Source: Taxillus chinensis (taxonomy: Eukaryota; Streptophyta; Magnoliopsida; Santalales; Loranthaceae). From it: DNA of 64,000 nt. Numbering within the stretch: the first letter of the stretch is position 1; every line of letters starts with the position of its first letter. The translations under genes and the position numbers were made by a program. The DNA is taken from NCBI GenBank assembly GCA_023512835.1, contig CM042092.1, positions 1,637,293-1,701,292 of the forward strand, in the 5' to 3' direction. The notes under the pieces are model-generated. The model was not told the DNA's origin and did no database searches. It saw nothing but the letters and a program-made list of their open reading frames with translations. Below, piece after piece: positions 23,515 through 37,469 of this stretch.

Positions 23515-25200
23515 ATAATATTTTGAATTTTTATGAATAGATAATATATTCCACCCTCCTCTCACCCCGAACTAAAATTTTGACTTTGTCCCTAATTATT
23601 ATTATTTATTAAATTTCATATACGACGAATTGCAACAAAATACAATATAAAAGAGAAAGTAGTCACAAAAGAAGCCTATGAAGTGGTTGTCTACTAAATG
23701 ATGTCTTTAGTGTGTTTGGTCTGCTCAACAAAACATATGAGAGTACATAAAGAAGTCAATGAAGTCGTTGTACATAACCTTTAAAACATTGTTCATAACA
23801 GTTTAAAGTCTAATAAGTTGCTTTGTATGGAGTCCCAATTTGGAACTGAAATCTCGTAATTCAAATAGTAATATGTAGGCATGTGAACTATATATGATAT
23901 TTTAAATTTTTTATATCAGTCATCTACATGTAAAATTATGATACATTAGCATCCAACTACAATGAAATCAGTTGACTAAGTTTATTATAAGATGTCCAAT
24001 GCATCAGTATAACCAGCACACTGCTCCAAATGATTCATGTACTCATAAGCATGCAACTTTCTTTGTGCTCACACACACTTGCTTAGAAGGACAGTATAAC
24101 ATGTACTGAGAGGCAACAAAAAAGGCACACACATAGGAGGGAAGACTGCTCATGGTGGGTTAGAAAAAGAGAATAAGTTTCCACCACATGGCGAAGCTAA
24201 TGGAAAATGTATTAAGAGGATTAACAGTGAATTAATTAAAAAATTTAATAAATTTGTTTAGAGCGATATTGGTCATAAATTATATTTGAAATTTATATTT
24301 TCGTCATAAAATTTGAAGTACTAACTAACCAAATTTGATTAGTTAATACTTTAAAATTTAAAATTTTAATAAAGTTCATCACTAATATTATTTAATGTTA
24401 ATATATATATATTAAAACTTTTAACTAATTTGCTCTAAAGACTTACTAAAATCAAATAAATTTAATTTATTTTAGAATAAAATAAAAGGCATGCGAGCTA
24501 TCTTTTCATAGGCGATTACCCGCAATCCGACTCCGAGCACATGTCCACACCAACTAGATTTGGGGTTATCGATTTGGTTTTGCTCAGACTTAACAACTCC
24601 CGCTAATAAATCATTTAAAAGAAATATTTATTAATTTTATTTATCAAACAAATACTCCACATCGAACTTCAGAGTAAATTTCAATTAAATAATTTTAATT
24701 TTAATTAAATATAAAATATATTTATAAATATATTCCAACAAAAAAGAATGAAGATTATAGGGGAACAGAATAAAAAAAGGATAGAAAAAATACGAGGACG
24801 GGCCGTGGCGTCACATTGATCAGATGACAGTGGCAAGTACAAATTCCTTGTACAAATGTCGTGGTAGCAAGCATTATATTATTCCTATTAAGATGATGAC
24901 CCTCCCCTGTACAACTCACCAACATTCGCCCATTTATTTTCGAAACCGCGCGGACATTGCTTCGGAGAGAGAGGGAGAGAGAGATGTCCACTTTGTTCGA
25001 TTCTTGAACTTGACCTCCACCGAAAGAGAATGATTGGGCATCTTTATATATATATATATATATCTTAAAAAATATGTTATTCATATTAAATATGTACTTT
25101 TAATATGTAATTATTGTCACCGAAACATAACAGCCATATCATACTATTAATGTATTTAATATGTTATTATATGTCATATAATAACATATACTATGTCACA
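23515..25200. other. Intergenic, AT-rich
   Basis: No supported gene. It contains a small inverted-repeat element (24257-24439) and a GA-rich segment with a TA tract (24960-25070). A moderately GC-richer patch at 24780-25030 has no conserved reading frame. Confidence 0.45.
24257..24439. mobile_element. Small inverted-repeat (MITE-like) element
   Basis: TTTAGAGC at 24257-24264 is matched by GCTCTAAA at 24432-24439, and the inner sequence is largely self-complementary around TACTAACTAA...TAGTTAATA. It is 183 bp. No clean target duplication was found. Confidence 0.45.
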
Positions 25201-25266
25201 TTATATACATATGAATTAGGGTATATACACACCATTATATTTTGTGAATAAATATCCCAAAAACGT

Positions 25267-25349
25267 GCTATGTATCACACCATATACTGTATATCGTGTA
25301 AATCGTGTGAAAGCGTGATGGAAATACGATATTACGTGTGATACATAGC
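25267..25349. repeat. Perfect 14-bp inverted repeat
   Basis: GCTATGTATCACAC (25267-25280) is exactly complementary to GTGTGATACATAGC (25336-25349), with a 55-base loop. The neighbourhood (25215-25460) repeats TATCACACCAT several times. Confidence 0.7.
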
Positions 25350-25532
25350 AATTAGGGTATGTAATACATTGATATGTATATCACACCATAGCACGTACCT
25401 AGAAAATATACACACGATATTATGTGTAAATAAATAAAAATTGTATTTATCACACCATTATATACATGCCATTATCATGTTTTGTCCTTATATATATATA
25501 CATATATGTATATGTATATAAGAGGTACATAA

Positions 25533-25670
25533 ACCAAACCTTTAGGCCTTTTATATAGGGGCGACTCTAGGATTTTTTTAGGGTATTCAATACTTATGAG
25601 AAAATTAAATATAATATTGCATTAGACTACAAGTGTCAAACTTATAATGGATAAAAATATAAGAACAAAA
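25533..25670. repeat. Truncated copy of a hAT MITE end plus flank
   Basis: This repeats 26012-26150, both the flank (ACCAAACCTTTAGGCC) and the first about 110 bp of the MITE there (GGGGCGACTCTAGG onward). Because flank and element are shared, it arose by local duplication, not by a second insertion. Confidence 0.75.
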
Positions 25671-26035
25671 TTTGCCTCCAAACCGGGTTGAATGTACTTC
25701 CTTCAACCCCAATACATGGCAGCATGTGGTAAGCACATCATTTAATTCTATTAACGTGGAGCAGTGGCGTCGGTGCACAGGCATCAAGCGTGGATAGAGT
25801 TGGTGGTGGCCTCGTGGAGCATCAGCATCAGTGGTGGAAGGGTTTTCTTCATGCACACGATGCAGCTGCCGCCACGTACAACCCATTCCTTTCTAGTCAT
25901 TATCCAACACTCCATTTTCGTTGTTCAGTTCATCTTCAACCCATTATTGTGCTTCTTATCAAGCACACTGGAAAAGTACCATTCCAGATCTCTAGTCTAC
26001 AGGCATGATTTACCAAACCTTTAGGCCTTTTTATA

Positions 26036-26635
26036 CAGGGGCGACTCTAGGATTTTTTTTAGAGTGTTCAATATTTATTAAGAAAAATAAATACAATATT
26101 ATATTAGGCTACAAGTGGCAAATTGATAATAGGTAGAAATATAATAGTACGTAGTTAGACAAATAGATTAAATACCACGAACATCAAACACTAGATATTT
26201 ATGCATTTTAAAACATTCTAAATTAAAATTCTAATAATTAAAATTCCAATTGACTTTATTGATAACATAATATTAAATAATCAATTATCGAAAATAATGC
26301 AAAAGCAACAATTAGAATTGAAAAAAAATTAAGGATGGCAGAACCCATCGTTTTAGAAGTCCAATACAAATTATTTTTAATAGAGATATGATTATCAGCC
26401 AGAGGTGAAATTATCCAACACTAATCAAAAATTTAGAACAGATTGTCTCACACTGATCGGCCAATGCAATAAATAATTCAGATCTAAACACCCTTATAAC
26501 ATTTAACTAATCAAACAACCAATAATCTTACTTTTTTAATATTTAATTAAATTTTTTATTTTGTATTATTTAAAGAGGCGGGCCAGGCCAGGGTGTGTAG
26601 CTGCACACCCTCACTTACACCTAGCGTCTTCCCTG
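26036..26635 (-). mobile_element. hAT-type MITE, 600 bp (family with CAGGGGCGA ends)
   Basis: Ends are CAGGGGCGACTC and, inverted, CAGGGAAGACGC. Flanks TTTTTATA and CTTTTATA match at 7 of 8 bases. Its reverse complement aligns along its length with 36800-37398, including the GGGTGTGCA(A/G)CT segment next to one end. No coding sequence. Confidence 0.8.
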
Positions 26636-26640
26636 CTTTT

Positions 26641-28730
26641 ATACGTATAAAACATGCATTTAACAATTAATTAGGGTATCATTATTCCTTTTCAAAACAC
26701 TTACACATCAGCCATTAAGGCCAGGTAAGGTAAATGACCACAGCCATATGCTAAATTGCATGCAGGTTTGATCAATATCTAGGACTGAATTAAACATTTT
26801 TGAATAAAGTCACATTTGTCTCATTAAAAGATCGTTTATATTCGTTTGTTAAGAAATAATATCATTTGCGAACGAATATTATTATTATACTCGTGAATAT
26901 ATTCGCGACTGTTTATAAACAGTAATTAATATTCGTTTGATTATTGGTTTTGTTCGGTTAACATTGTTTTTTTTTATATTTATGTTTATTATTTGTTTGT
27001 TTAGTGTTTATTCTTCCTTAAATTTCTCCTTTTCAAATTATTGATTTCTTATCCTCTTATTATCTACATGTGGCCCCTTTGTTTCCCCCATTTTTGAATT
27101 TTTAGGCTTTGTTTGACTTTGAAGGTTTTTTTTATCAGAAATCACATGGGTACATGTCCTACTATGTTGACTATAACTTTCTAGATTCATAATGAAATTT
27201 AATACAACCACTTGTGCAAGATTTCTAACTTAATTATCTACATTTTGAGACAAATTCCAAGTCTATTGGGCTTATATATCAAAAGTTATTGAATTTTGAA
27301 GTAAGACTGAAAATTATGGGCGTGCTACTAGACATTTGTGTATTGTTTAAATTGTTTCTCCTAATGGGCTGATCTAATGAGGCTAAAATGTTTACCAGAG
27401 GTAGATAACTAACTTTGGAACATGTTTGTATAATTTTAAGTTATATAACCAGAGTTATATATTTTTAAGTTAACTACCAGTATTGCGCTAGTGTATCCTC
27501 TCTAAGCATAAGCTATTGTTATGAAGTATTAATAAAAATTTATCTTTTACAACTCTTAATAAATTTTGATATAATAAATTCAAGTTTGTATTTCATTCGA
27601 TTTAGATTCAACATTTTAAATAAGAAATTATTTATTTAATATAATTAAATAAAACGATTGTTTATGTTTAGAGAGGAAACTATATGGTTAGGTAAAATAA
27701 CATAACACCTCATTATAAAACTTAATAAAATAACACATTACTAAAATATATATCAAATATAATTTATTTATGAAAAATAAATCTTATATTATTAAAATGT
27801 GATATTTGATTGAAGTTATTAATATATATCATACACACTATCAAATTATATTTTTTAAAATATATAGTCGAAATAGTTTAATTATAAATATAACATAGTA
27901 TGATAAATACTTATTACATTCCTAAAAATCTTGGGTTTTACCTTTTAAGATAAAAAATGTGTATCCATATATTAAACTATCATTAATAATAATAATAATT
28001 ACTTACTAGAATTTTAGGAACAACACAAATTTTTTAAAAATATTATTTTTGAATCTGTGTTTGCTCTGCTTCTACAAATCTACAATTGAGACTATGGAGT
28101 CGGTGGATCAGTTGGATGAGATATCTTATTTTGAGCCAAAATTTGGGCACCCAAGGCTCAGGCTTCACTTGTCTGATCTTAGAGTCAGCCCTACCTAGAG
28201 AGAGAGAGAGAGAGAGAGAGAGTGTTCACTATGAATGATAAACAATATGAAGGGTGTGTTTTCAGTATATCTTATATTTTTAAAAACCCTAACATGCCTT
28301 TATATACATATACACAGACTTATAAATAGTAAATTCCAATATGCCACTTATAATCGGGTCAAGATCGAACACCAAGCCTTCGGACTTAAACCTTAAAATT
28401 TGCTTTTGGCACTCACCCTTCGCACACTGCCTTTGGTTTTTCATTTATCTGACATTGGAATTCTTTCTCATTGACTAATGGCCTCTTGTCCGAGTGTAAC
28501 ACTAAAATATATATGATAGTAAAGCTATTTGAGTCAGACACTAGTATCTTCTCGATAGATGCTTTAACTATATTAAAGTGACCATTTAATAATTCTTCCC
28601 CTTAATATCTCTTCATTAACAAGAAAATTAATTCTCCGCTCCTCCTACCTTTACAAGGGCCCTTATTTCCCATACTCCAATCAAATTTAGGTAGTGCCTT
28701 GTTAACAAGAACTACATTGGTTATCATATT
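26641..28730. other. Intergenic, AT-rich, with MITE relic
   Basis: No supported gene. Positions about 26826-26915 match the interior of the 30655-31016 MITE (AAAAGATCGTTTAT, then TTCGTTTGTTAA) and are a truncated relative. An AG microsatellite lies at about 28197-28222. Confidence 0.45.
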
Positions 28731-30066
<1,336 letters not shown>

Positions 30067-30536
30067 ATCCCAAATTAAACAACATGAGAATATTGTTACT
30101 ATTCATATAATGAAGCTGTGGATTCTACGCACCTAACTTGATGCTCATACTATCTATAATATTTTGTCTCCAAAATATCAAAATGATCATAATTACACAC
30201 TTTTGGTTATCTACATTGAAATGTAAAATTTTGGTAAGTGTGGATGTATTCAAATTAGAATACAAGTTTAGAAAGAATAAATGCATCATAAAGATTAACT
30301 TAATATAAGTTAAATTTGTCAATACGAGATTGGATATATAACCCAATATCATATTATCATATGGGATTCAGGGAGAATAAGCTCAATGATCAATTTGAAG
30401 AAATGCAAGATAAGAGGAACCAAATAAACTTTTCATTACAAAACTATATTGTAATTTAGAATCTGAAACATTCTAGACTTAACGAAAAGTTATCATCAAA
30501 ACTCGACCCATGCTCAAATTTATAGTCCATCGTTGA
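30067..30536. other. AT-rich spacer
   Basis: I see nothing coding. It may be internal sequence of the element whose LTR ends at 30066, but no domain is recognisable. Confidence 0.35.
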
Positions 30537-30654
30537 ATTCATAATCTAGACTTAGATTCATAATCCGAACTCAGATTCGTAAATCCAATGCTAGATTTGT
30601 AATCCAATCTTGGAATCGTGATCCAACGTTGGTTTTGTAATCCTACCTCGGACT
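30537..30654. repeat. 19-bp minisatellite, six units
   Basis: Units follow ATTCRTAATCCRAMCTYRG at intervals of 19, 19, 20, 19, 19 and 19 bases. The array is broken at its right end by the MITE at 30655-31016; similar but weaker units follow the MITE. Confidence 0.7.
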
Positions 30655-31016
30655 TATAACTGTAAATAAACCAAATGTTCATGAACAAGCTCGCATTCGG
30701 TTCAGCAAAAGATCGTTTATGCTCGTTTGTTAAAGAATAATGTCTTTCGCAAATACCATTGTTATATTCATGAACATGTTCGCGAACGTTCATAAACAAG
30801 TGTTCACGAACAGTTCATGAATATTGTTTATGTTTGCGAACAATTTATGAATATTGTTTATATCCATGAAGGTTCGTAAACAATATAGTAATATTCGTGA
30901 ATAGTTCATGAATATCATAGTTTAAGGTTCGTATTCGGTTCGGTTCGTTAATGAATAGTGATGAACATGTTTGAATACCTTACTACTCAGCTCAACTTGG
31001 TTCGTTTATAGCCCTA
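30655..31016. mobile_element. hAT-type MITE, 362 bp, with TTCATGAA/TTCGTGAA interior
   Basis: Exact 8-bp duplication CTCGGACT at 30647-30654 and 31017-31024. The right end, inverted, is TAGGGCTATAAACGAACC and the left end TATAACTGTAAATAAACC (12 of 18 matching). The interior is built from short palindromes of TTCATGAA and TTCGTGAA. It inserted into the 19-bp minisatellite. Confidence 0.88.
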
Positions 31017-31024
31017 CTCGGACT

Positions 31025-31919
31025 CACATCAAGCTTGTATTCAATGCCCAGCCCCAGAATCAAAATCATTATCCAGGGTTGGATCTATCGCTCCAAGTCA
31101 AATAAGGTTTCTTTTGCCCAGAGTTATTATTCACGAAATCCAATATATGACATAAGAGATGTGGCAAGTTGTAATTGTTTGACATAAGCGATCCTAATAC
31201 ATTGTAAAGGCATGTTTTACATTAAATCCTTTTACAAATTATGAAAAAGCAGTGAACGTTGGTTGACAGATGAAGAATTAAAGATTGTAAAATTAATTTG
31301 AGTGGCTCCCATGAGGAAAATTATAACACCTATGATGAAAATTTATGTAACTTCTCTTATGTATAAATAAGTAATTAAGGTTTAAAGTTAATTGTCTTTT
31401 TAAAATGTAGAGTATTTTAAGAGAAAAAGGAGTTTTTGTAAGAGTACTTCCATATACATATTCAATCTTAAAAAAAGATCTCAAGTGCATGTGTTCAAAG
31501 AGATAAAAATCTAAGCTTATTTAGAAATTTGATGATTTTTTCTCACTCTATTGTAGTGGTCTGTTGATATTAGACTGTGAATCAATAATACTACAATTGT
31601 ATTATTATCAATTGTTAATAATATATTGGTTATAAAGTATCTATTTGATTGTCTTCCGTAAATACTTTACATTGAAATCATTCCATTACTTAAAAAGGGT
31701 TCTGATTAATCTAAAAAAATTTTAAAAGATCTATTCACCTCCCCATCTAGATCTCTCAGCTACATAACAAGAGCTAAGAGCTTTGTAGTTAAATTGTGAT
31801 TGAAATTAAGGGAGTACTAAATCATCTCCCTCTTAGTATACAACACAACTATTATATATTCTTGGGAACTTTAATAAATCCCTTTGACACTTTTAATAAC
31901 CCACTCTATGAACAAAATC
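31025..31919. other. Intergenic, AT-rich
   Basis: No gene or defined repeat recognised. The first about 60 bases resemble weak continuation of the 19-bp minisatellite. Confidence 0.35.
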
Positions 31920-32665
31920 TATATCCATACTTATCACGAGTAAAAAGGGAAATCAAATTTATCCTCGTCTAAGGAATATACTCCATGCTTCTGATAACTT
32001 CATTGAGCATTGTCATTCTTATAATACCTACACTTTCAACTGGTAATGCACAATCATTACTTAGATATATTGCCCCATTAATATGTTTGTATCTAATAAG
32101 CTAATGTCTATGAGAACCCATATGATTCGTAGTATTAGAATCTAGAACCTAAAAGTTCTGAGCATAATCCAAACTTATAGACAACACCTTTTTTGAACAG
32201 ATACGCCACTCGTGTTTAACAATATTAACATATATTATAGTTTGCTTGCCTTTCCTCTCTTTGTACTTTGGACAATCTTGCCTATAATGTTTATGCTCCC
32301 CACATGCATAACAAAGAGGTTTTATTTTCTTTGGCTTTATTACCTTTAGATATGGATTTGGATTTGGACTTGGACTTTCCCATGTTATAAAAATACTTAT
32401 TTTGTGCATTACTAACATCATTAAGTGTAATAATATCTTTTATATATAACAATGTATCCATACAAGTGTCATATGATGATGGTAAGGGACATAACACATT
32501 CAATGCTTCATCCTTACTTTCCAAGTCAATGTCAATATTTCTCAAATCCATAATAATATAATTGAACTCATTAATATGAGATTTTATAAATGTACCTTCC
32601 TTCATTCTAAGTCTATGCAACCTTTTTTTCAAGTATAGACAATTTGTCAACAAACGATTGTGCAA
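31920..32665 (-). pseudogene. Copia gag-protease relic
   Basis: A minus-strand gag core (32665 downward) contains LRMKEGTFIKSHINEFN and is followed by a basic Lys/Ser tract and a zinc knuckle CYACGEHKHYRQDC (CX2CX4HX4C, near 32310-32270). Past a frameshift is a protease-like VLDSNTTNHMG (near 32130), where the expected DSG is changed. No LTRs or downstream domains adjoin it, so it is a fragment of an older insertion from a family different from the element at 11147. Confidence 0.8.
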
Positions 32666-35063
32666 TATAAAGTTTCTCTAATTTTCTTTGCACTTTCACA
32701 AGTGATTCTTTAACAATCTCACATAGAACATTATCAATTACACAAATGAAAATTACAGTCAAACCTTTTTATTTAAGATTTGTTTTTTGCAAATCTTTAA
32801 TCTCCTATAGAAACCTCTTTGTAATGGCTTTCCATAATCCTTGTAAAACCAAGGATAAATTCATCCTAATCTTCCATAAATTGAAGCTCAATTTTCCGTT
32901 AAATTTCTTTACTTTATACTTTGTTAATGTTGAATGCATCTCTGAAAACATAGATTGTGTTCTTTGTGCAAAACCTAAAGCTTTGGCATCAATTTGTTGA
33001 GAATAAATCTCGTTTTGCCCTCAAGGTTGTTCATACAGACACACATACAATCATAATGCAAACAATAAGTAGAAAAAGAAAAGAATTAACACACAAAAAG
33101 TTACGTGGTCCAACTTTTACTACTCCTTGGAGAGAGGGAGAGGGGACAAGAGTCTGTAACATTGTTATCGAGCAAATACGTATTGGCTTGAGTCCGTACG
33201 CCCAACCCTCAAACAACCTATCCCTTGGATATTCTACCTGGGGACAAGAGTCTGTAACATTTTATTTTTGGTTTTCTATGATAATTTTTTTTTAAATATT
33301 TTTAAAAACTATGATTTCAAATAAATTTATAAACATACATAAATAGTTTTAAATTATCTGAGCTTACTATTTTTAAAAATAATATAATCTTATTTAAACA
33401 TCCTTTACTCTCGAACTCTGCCTTTGGACTTTTAGCCATCAGATCCTGCCTTAAAACATACGTTTGGTATTGCTGTGTTTTTTAAAACATGATTATTTTT
33501 AAAATTTATAGACTCAACTAAATTTACATCATTTATAAATAATTTTAAATTATCTGTATTTACTATTTTTAAAAATATTATTATTTTTAAAAATAATAAT
33601 ATCGTACTATGTAACAAATGTATCCCATATGACATCTCTTACCATCCAACAAATTACTTGAAAAATAATCTACCAAACCTGTGACTTGTTTTAAAAACAT
33701 AATTTGGTAAAATGATAAATAGATCATTAAATTTTCATACTTTATTTTCGATCTCATGTTATCATCCGTACACCGCATCCAAATTCCACTTGACACCCCA
33801 CACCGCCCCCACAGCACCCCGCGATAAAATCATTTGCATTTGAGATTGGATAATGTGGGTTCCCCCACTTGCTTTATATATGTGCCACACGAGAATTTTT
33901 AAGTGGGAATCCACGGTTGATCGTGTGAACTATCAAACAAAATTCAATAATATTCAAATTAGTCAATTTCAATTATATTATATTGATCAAAGAGGATCCA
34001 AAATTAATGAATGCATTTATATTTGATCAATTATTGAGCTTTAAAATATGGCATCCTAGACCGGTAGACTCCAAATGACTGGAATGAGTAATTAACAATA
34101 CGTCAGCACACACATCTCAACAAATCTATTACGTTATTGACTCGCAAGTCGCAGCTATACAAACTACATTTCCAACCCATTACTTTTAACAAAAATTAGA
34201 ATAAAAAATTACTAAAATTGCTATCTATTAGCTATATAAATAGTTAAAATTACAAATTTATTTAAATTTAATTTTAATTTTACTTATACCTAAATTATCA
34301 CATCAACTTTTAATCTAATTCTATTTTAAAATTACAAATCCTATCCTACCCTTTCCCACATCTCCGTCTCTTTCCAGTAGTGTCACCCCCCCTCCCTCGC
34401 TCCCTAAGCAAACCGTGAAAGAAATATTCGACTACAATTTCTTCAAGCCCAAAACAAGGAAGCACAAAACCTCTATCTCTTCAACCATATCTATTTGTGA
34501 AGGCAATTATTGAATTATAGTAACGTCAGATAATCTAAAACCTCATATGATAACAAAATTATCCACAAAACACCAACTACAAATAATTAGTGGCATAATC
34601 AAAACCACATCAGAGTGACAACGATAAACATGCAACGCATAAAATAAATAAACAAATAACGAAAAGAACAGTTACTTCTGAGTATTTTAGGTGACTAAAA
34701 TAAAAGCATGTAATTAGGTTGAGGAACGTAAAAGCAGTAAATCGTAATTAATTCCCACGCTTAATTATATATGTTATGGCATTTCAAGTCAGTAAAAAAT
34801 TACAAAACACGTTTCAACATTAGTTTAAATAACTTTTCATTTATTATTATTATTATAAAATTTACGATAAATTTTCAAAAGTAATACTATTTACTCTATA
34901 TTTATTACAATATTACTATTTTTGTGTATCTTTAAATATATTTATTATATATTGAGAGATAATTTGAGAATATTGGCACAAGCACAGTGAAAAAAATCGT
35001 ACCATCACCATCACTATTAAGTAAACGTGATAAAGGAGATATCATTGGTATGATGATGACTTA
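32666..35063. other. Intergenic, AT-rich
   Basis: No supported gene. 33100-33270 contains the word GGGGACAAGAGTCTGTAACATT twice, spaced about 92 bases apart. Two weak copies of a TTTTTAAAAATAATA-rich stretch lie at 33290-33390 and 33480-33600. The rest shows nothing I recognise. Confidence 0.4.
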
Positions 35064-35800
35064 GAGCCTTCGCAATGGCCCGATATACTTTAGGTATAAT
35101 TTAGCTTAAGAATGAGTTTTTTAAAATTATAGCTAGCTTAATTTTAAGCTATGAAATAGTAGACTCAATATAATTTTTGTATTTTAATTTAAATATTAAT
35201 TTAAATAATATATATTTCTCTCATCACTCCCTCTCATTCTCCGTTCACGTCCGCTGTGCATTCTCCCTCTTCGCTTGCTGCGCCTCCCCCTCCCCTCTCT
35301 CCGGCCGCCGCGCCCAGTCTCCCCCTCTCCCTCTCTGGCCGCCACGCCCAGTCTTCCCCTTCCCTCTCCGGTTGTTATGCCCAGATCTCCCCCCTCCCTC
35401 TCTGCCTTCTGTGCCGGATCTGTCCCCCCCCTCTCTGCCCGTCGCGCCCAGTCTCTCCCCCTCCCTCTTCGGACGCCGTGCCCAGATCTCCCCCCTCCCT
35501 CCTCGCTGCGTCGGATCTGTCTCCTCCCCCCTTCTCTCTCTCCCTCACGCCCCCTCCCTGCCGCACGGTTGTTCCTCGGCGTGATCACGGTTCTTCCCCT
35601 CTGTACGATTTTTCCTACATATTATTATTTTATTATGAAATAATTTTTAGCTAATGAAATTGGCTGGCTAAATTTGGCCAGCAATTTAACCAAAGGTTAA
35701 AATTACTTTAGCAATAGATAGGCTAGTGTGGATTGCTTTTTTATCCTTTAACTATTCTTTGGCTAAAATTTAGCTTTTAGTGAGCCAACTGTGAGTGCTC
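35064..35800. mobile_element. PIF/Harbinger-type MITE with minisatellite cargo
   Basis: The 3-bp duplication TTA flanks it (35061-35063 and 35801-35803). Ends are GAGCCTTCGCAATGGCC and, inverted, GAGCACTCACAGTTGGC, about 12 of 17 matching. TTA duplications and 15-25-bp ends are characteristic of Tourist/Harbinger MITEs. The outer 150-200 bp on each side are AT-rich with TTTAGCTTA and TAAATTTAGC words. The middle (35218-35600) is a C/T-rich minisatellite unlike the arms. At 737 bp it is long for this class because of that insert. Confidence 0.72.
35218..35600. repeat. C/T-rich minisatellite inside the Harbinger MITE
   Basis: About seven degenerate units of 40-46 bp built on CGCCCAGTCTCCCCC, TCCCTCTCTGGCCGC and a GATCTCCCCCCT variant. 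All frames stay open because of composition, giving Pro/Ser- or Arg/Gly-rich readings; none looks like a gene. Confidence 0.75.
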
Positions 35801-35803
35801 TTA

Positions 35804-36479
35804 GGGCATTTACGTTAACTTTTTGTTAATTTTTTTCTAAATTAACAAATATTTTTTATTTTTTATACAAATATAGATTTTTTAAATATCTCTATATATG
35901 ATTAAAATAATATTTTATATTATTATTTTATTTAATAATATTTTTTAATAATTTAATAAGAAATATAAGTAAATATTATGAGAAACGTGAAAGAAAAATA
36001 TGATAAATTTTTATATATAATTTAATAATTACATAGAGTGAACAGTATTTTTTAATACATTAAGAAATACAGTGAAAACTTAATAGAAAAATATTAAGAA
36101 AAATATGTACTTAATACATGAAAATTATAAATTATATTGGAAAAAAATCTCATAAAAAATAAAAAAATATCATATTCATTTCATTGCTCACATTTGGTGT
36201 ACTTAATACATGGAAACTATAATTTATATTGGGAAAAAAAATCTCATAAAAATTAACAAAATTATTTTTTCTACATGCATAATTTTAAAAGATTTTCTTA
36301 CTTGATAATCACCACTGTTGACCTATGACTAGTATTAACTATAATGGATATTAATGCTGACCAGTATTAACCATTATCGCATATAAATCACTATTGTTGA
36401 TTGTCGTGACCACTCCCATTTTAGTCCCCTCATTTTGATGTCGTTTAAGAAAAGAGTGAGAATTTCAACCTGTGTGGTG
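35804..36479. other. AT-rich spacer
   Basis: Very AT-rich sequence with a short internal direct repeat (ACTTAATACATGRAAA at about 36108 and 36198). No gene seen. Confidence 0.4.
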
Positions 36480-37460
36480 CATGGTCACCTCTGCTTGAGA
36501 AGACCGAATTAAGCAAGTCTAATTACTTAAGACACATGTAGATTAGTTTTGCTCTGTCTTGGGCTCATCAAAAGAATGTCTCCATTTTTCGACCAATTTG
36601 TATATGGATAGCCAAATCTCTTCTTCATCGTCACGTTCATGACTAGCAGCATGCTTCTCGTTCTTAGCTGGATCAGCATGTCTAAACTCAAAAGGAGCAC
36701 TTGTCGATTTTCCCGCACGAACTATGTCAGCGCCTTTCGCTGCACACCACCTTTATTTTTCACACTGTCCTTCCTCTAAGTAGCACGAACACCATTCTGC
36801 AGGGGCGACGCTACGTGTTAGCGAGGGTGTGCAACTGCACACTCTAGCCCGCCCCACTTCTTTAAATAATAATAAATTAAATTAAATTAAATTAAATATT
36901 AAAAAAAATTATCAATTTTTTTAGTTAAATATTATGAGGGTGTTTAAATTTAGATTGTTGCTTGCATTGGCCAGTTAGCGTTAGATAATCAATTCTAAAT
37001 TTCCGATTAGCATTGAATAATCTCACTTCCGGACAATAATTATCTCTCTGTTCAAATAATTTGTATTAGATTTTTGAAACGATTGGTTATGGCTTCCTTA
37101 GTCTTTTTTTTTTTCAATTCTAGTTGTTGCTTTTGTATTGTTTTTTATAATTAGTTATTTAATATTATGCTATCAATAAATTCAATTGAGATTTTAAGTA
37201 TTAGGGTTTTAATTTAGAGAGTTTTAAAATGTATGAATATCTAGTTTTGATGTTCGTGGTATTTAATTTATTTGTTTAACTACCTACTATTATATTTCTA
37301 CATATTATCAATTTGACACTTCTAACGTAATACAATGTTGTATTCAATCTTCGTAATAAATATTGAACACCCTGAAAAAAATTCTAGAATCGCCCCTGCC
37401 ATTCTGGGTTGCACAATTGGGAGACATCCTAGATGCTCAGGACGTGACATCTCCCCCCCC
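36480..37460 (-). pseudogene. Coding-like relic, copy 1, interrupted by a MITE
   Basis: On the minus strand 36720-36530 keeps a reading with HERDDEEEIWLSIYKLVEKW and a stop after KTEQN; further upstream in the gene sense the frame has stops and is split by the MITE at 36800-37398. A second, more decayed copy lies at 37790-38140 in the same orientation. The shared pattern of charged residues suggests an old protein-coding sequence, perhaps from a transposon, but I do not recognise the family. Confidence 0.4.
36800..37398 (+). mobile_element. hAT-type MITE, 599 bp (family with CAGGGGCGA ends)
   Basis: Perfect 8-bp duplication CCATTCTG at 36792-36799 and 37399-37406. Perfect 9-bp ends CAGGGGCGA, extended imperfectly. 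It is the plus-strand relative of 26036-26635. The unoccupied counterpart CTATTCTA is found at 38096-38103 in the second copy of the surrounding duplication. Confidence 0.92.
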
Positions 37461-37469
37461 CCCCCCCCC
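37453..37469. repeat. C17 homopolymer
   Basis: Seventeen C in a row just downstream of the MITE, absent at the equivalent place in copy 2 (about 38140). Confidence 0.95.

Noticed and set aside
35177..35654. Four overlapping frames of 120-135 residues on both strands
   Set aside because: They arise from the stop-poor C/T-rich minisatellite in the Harbinger MITE.
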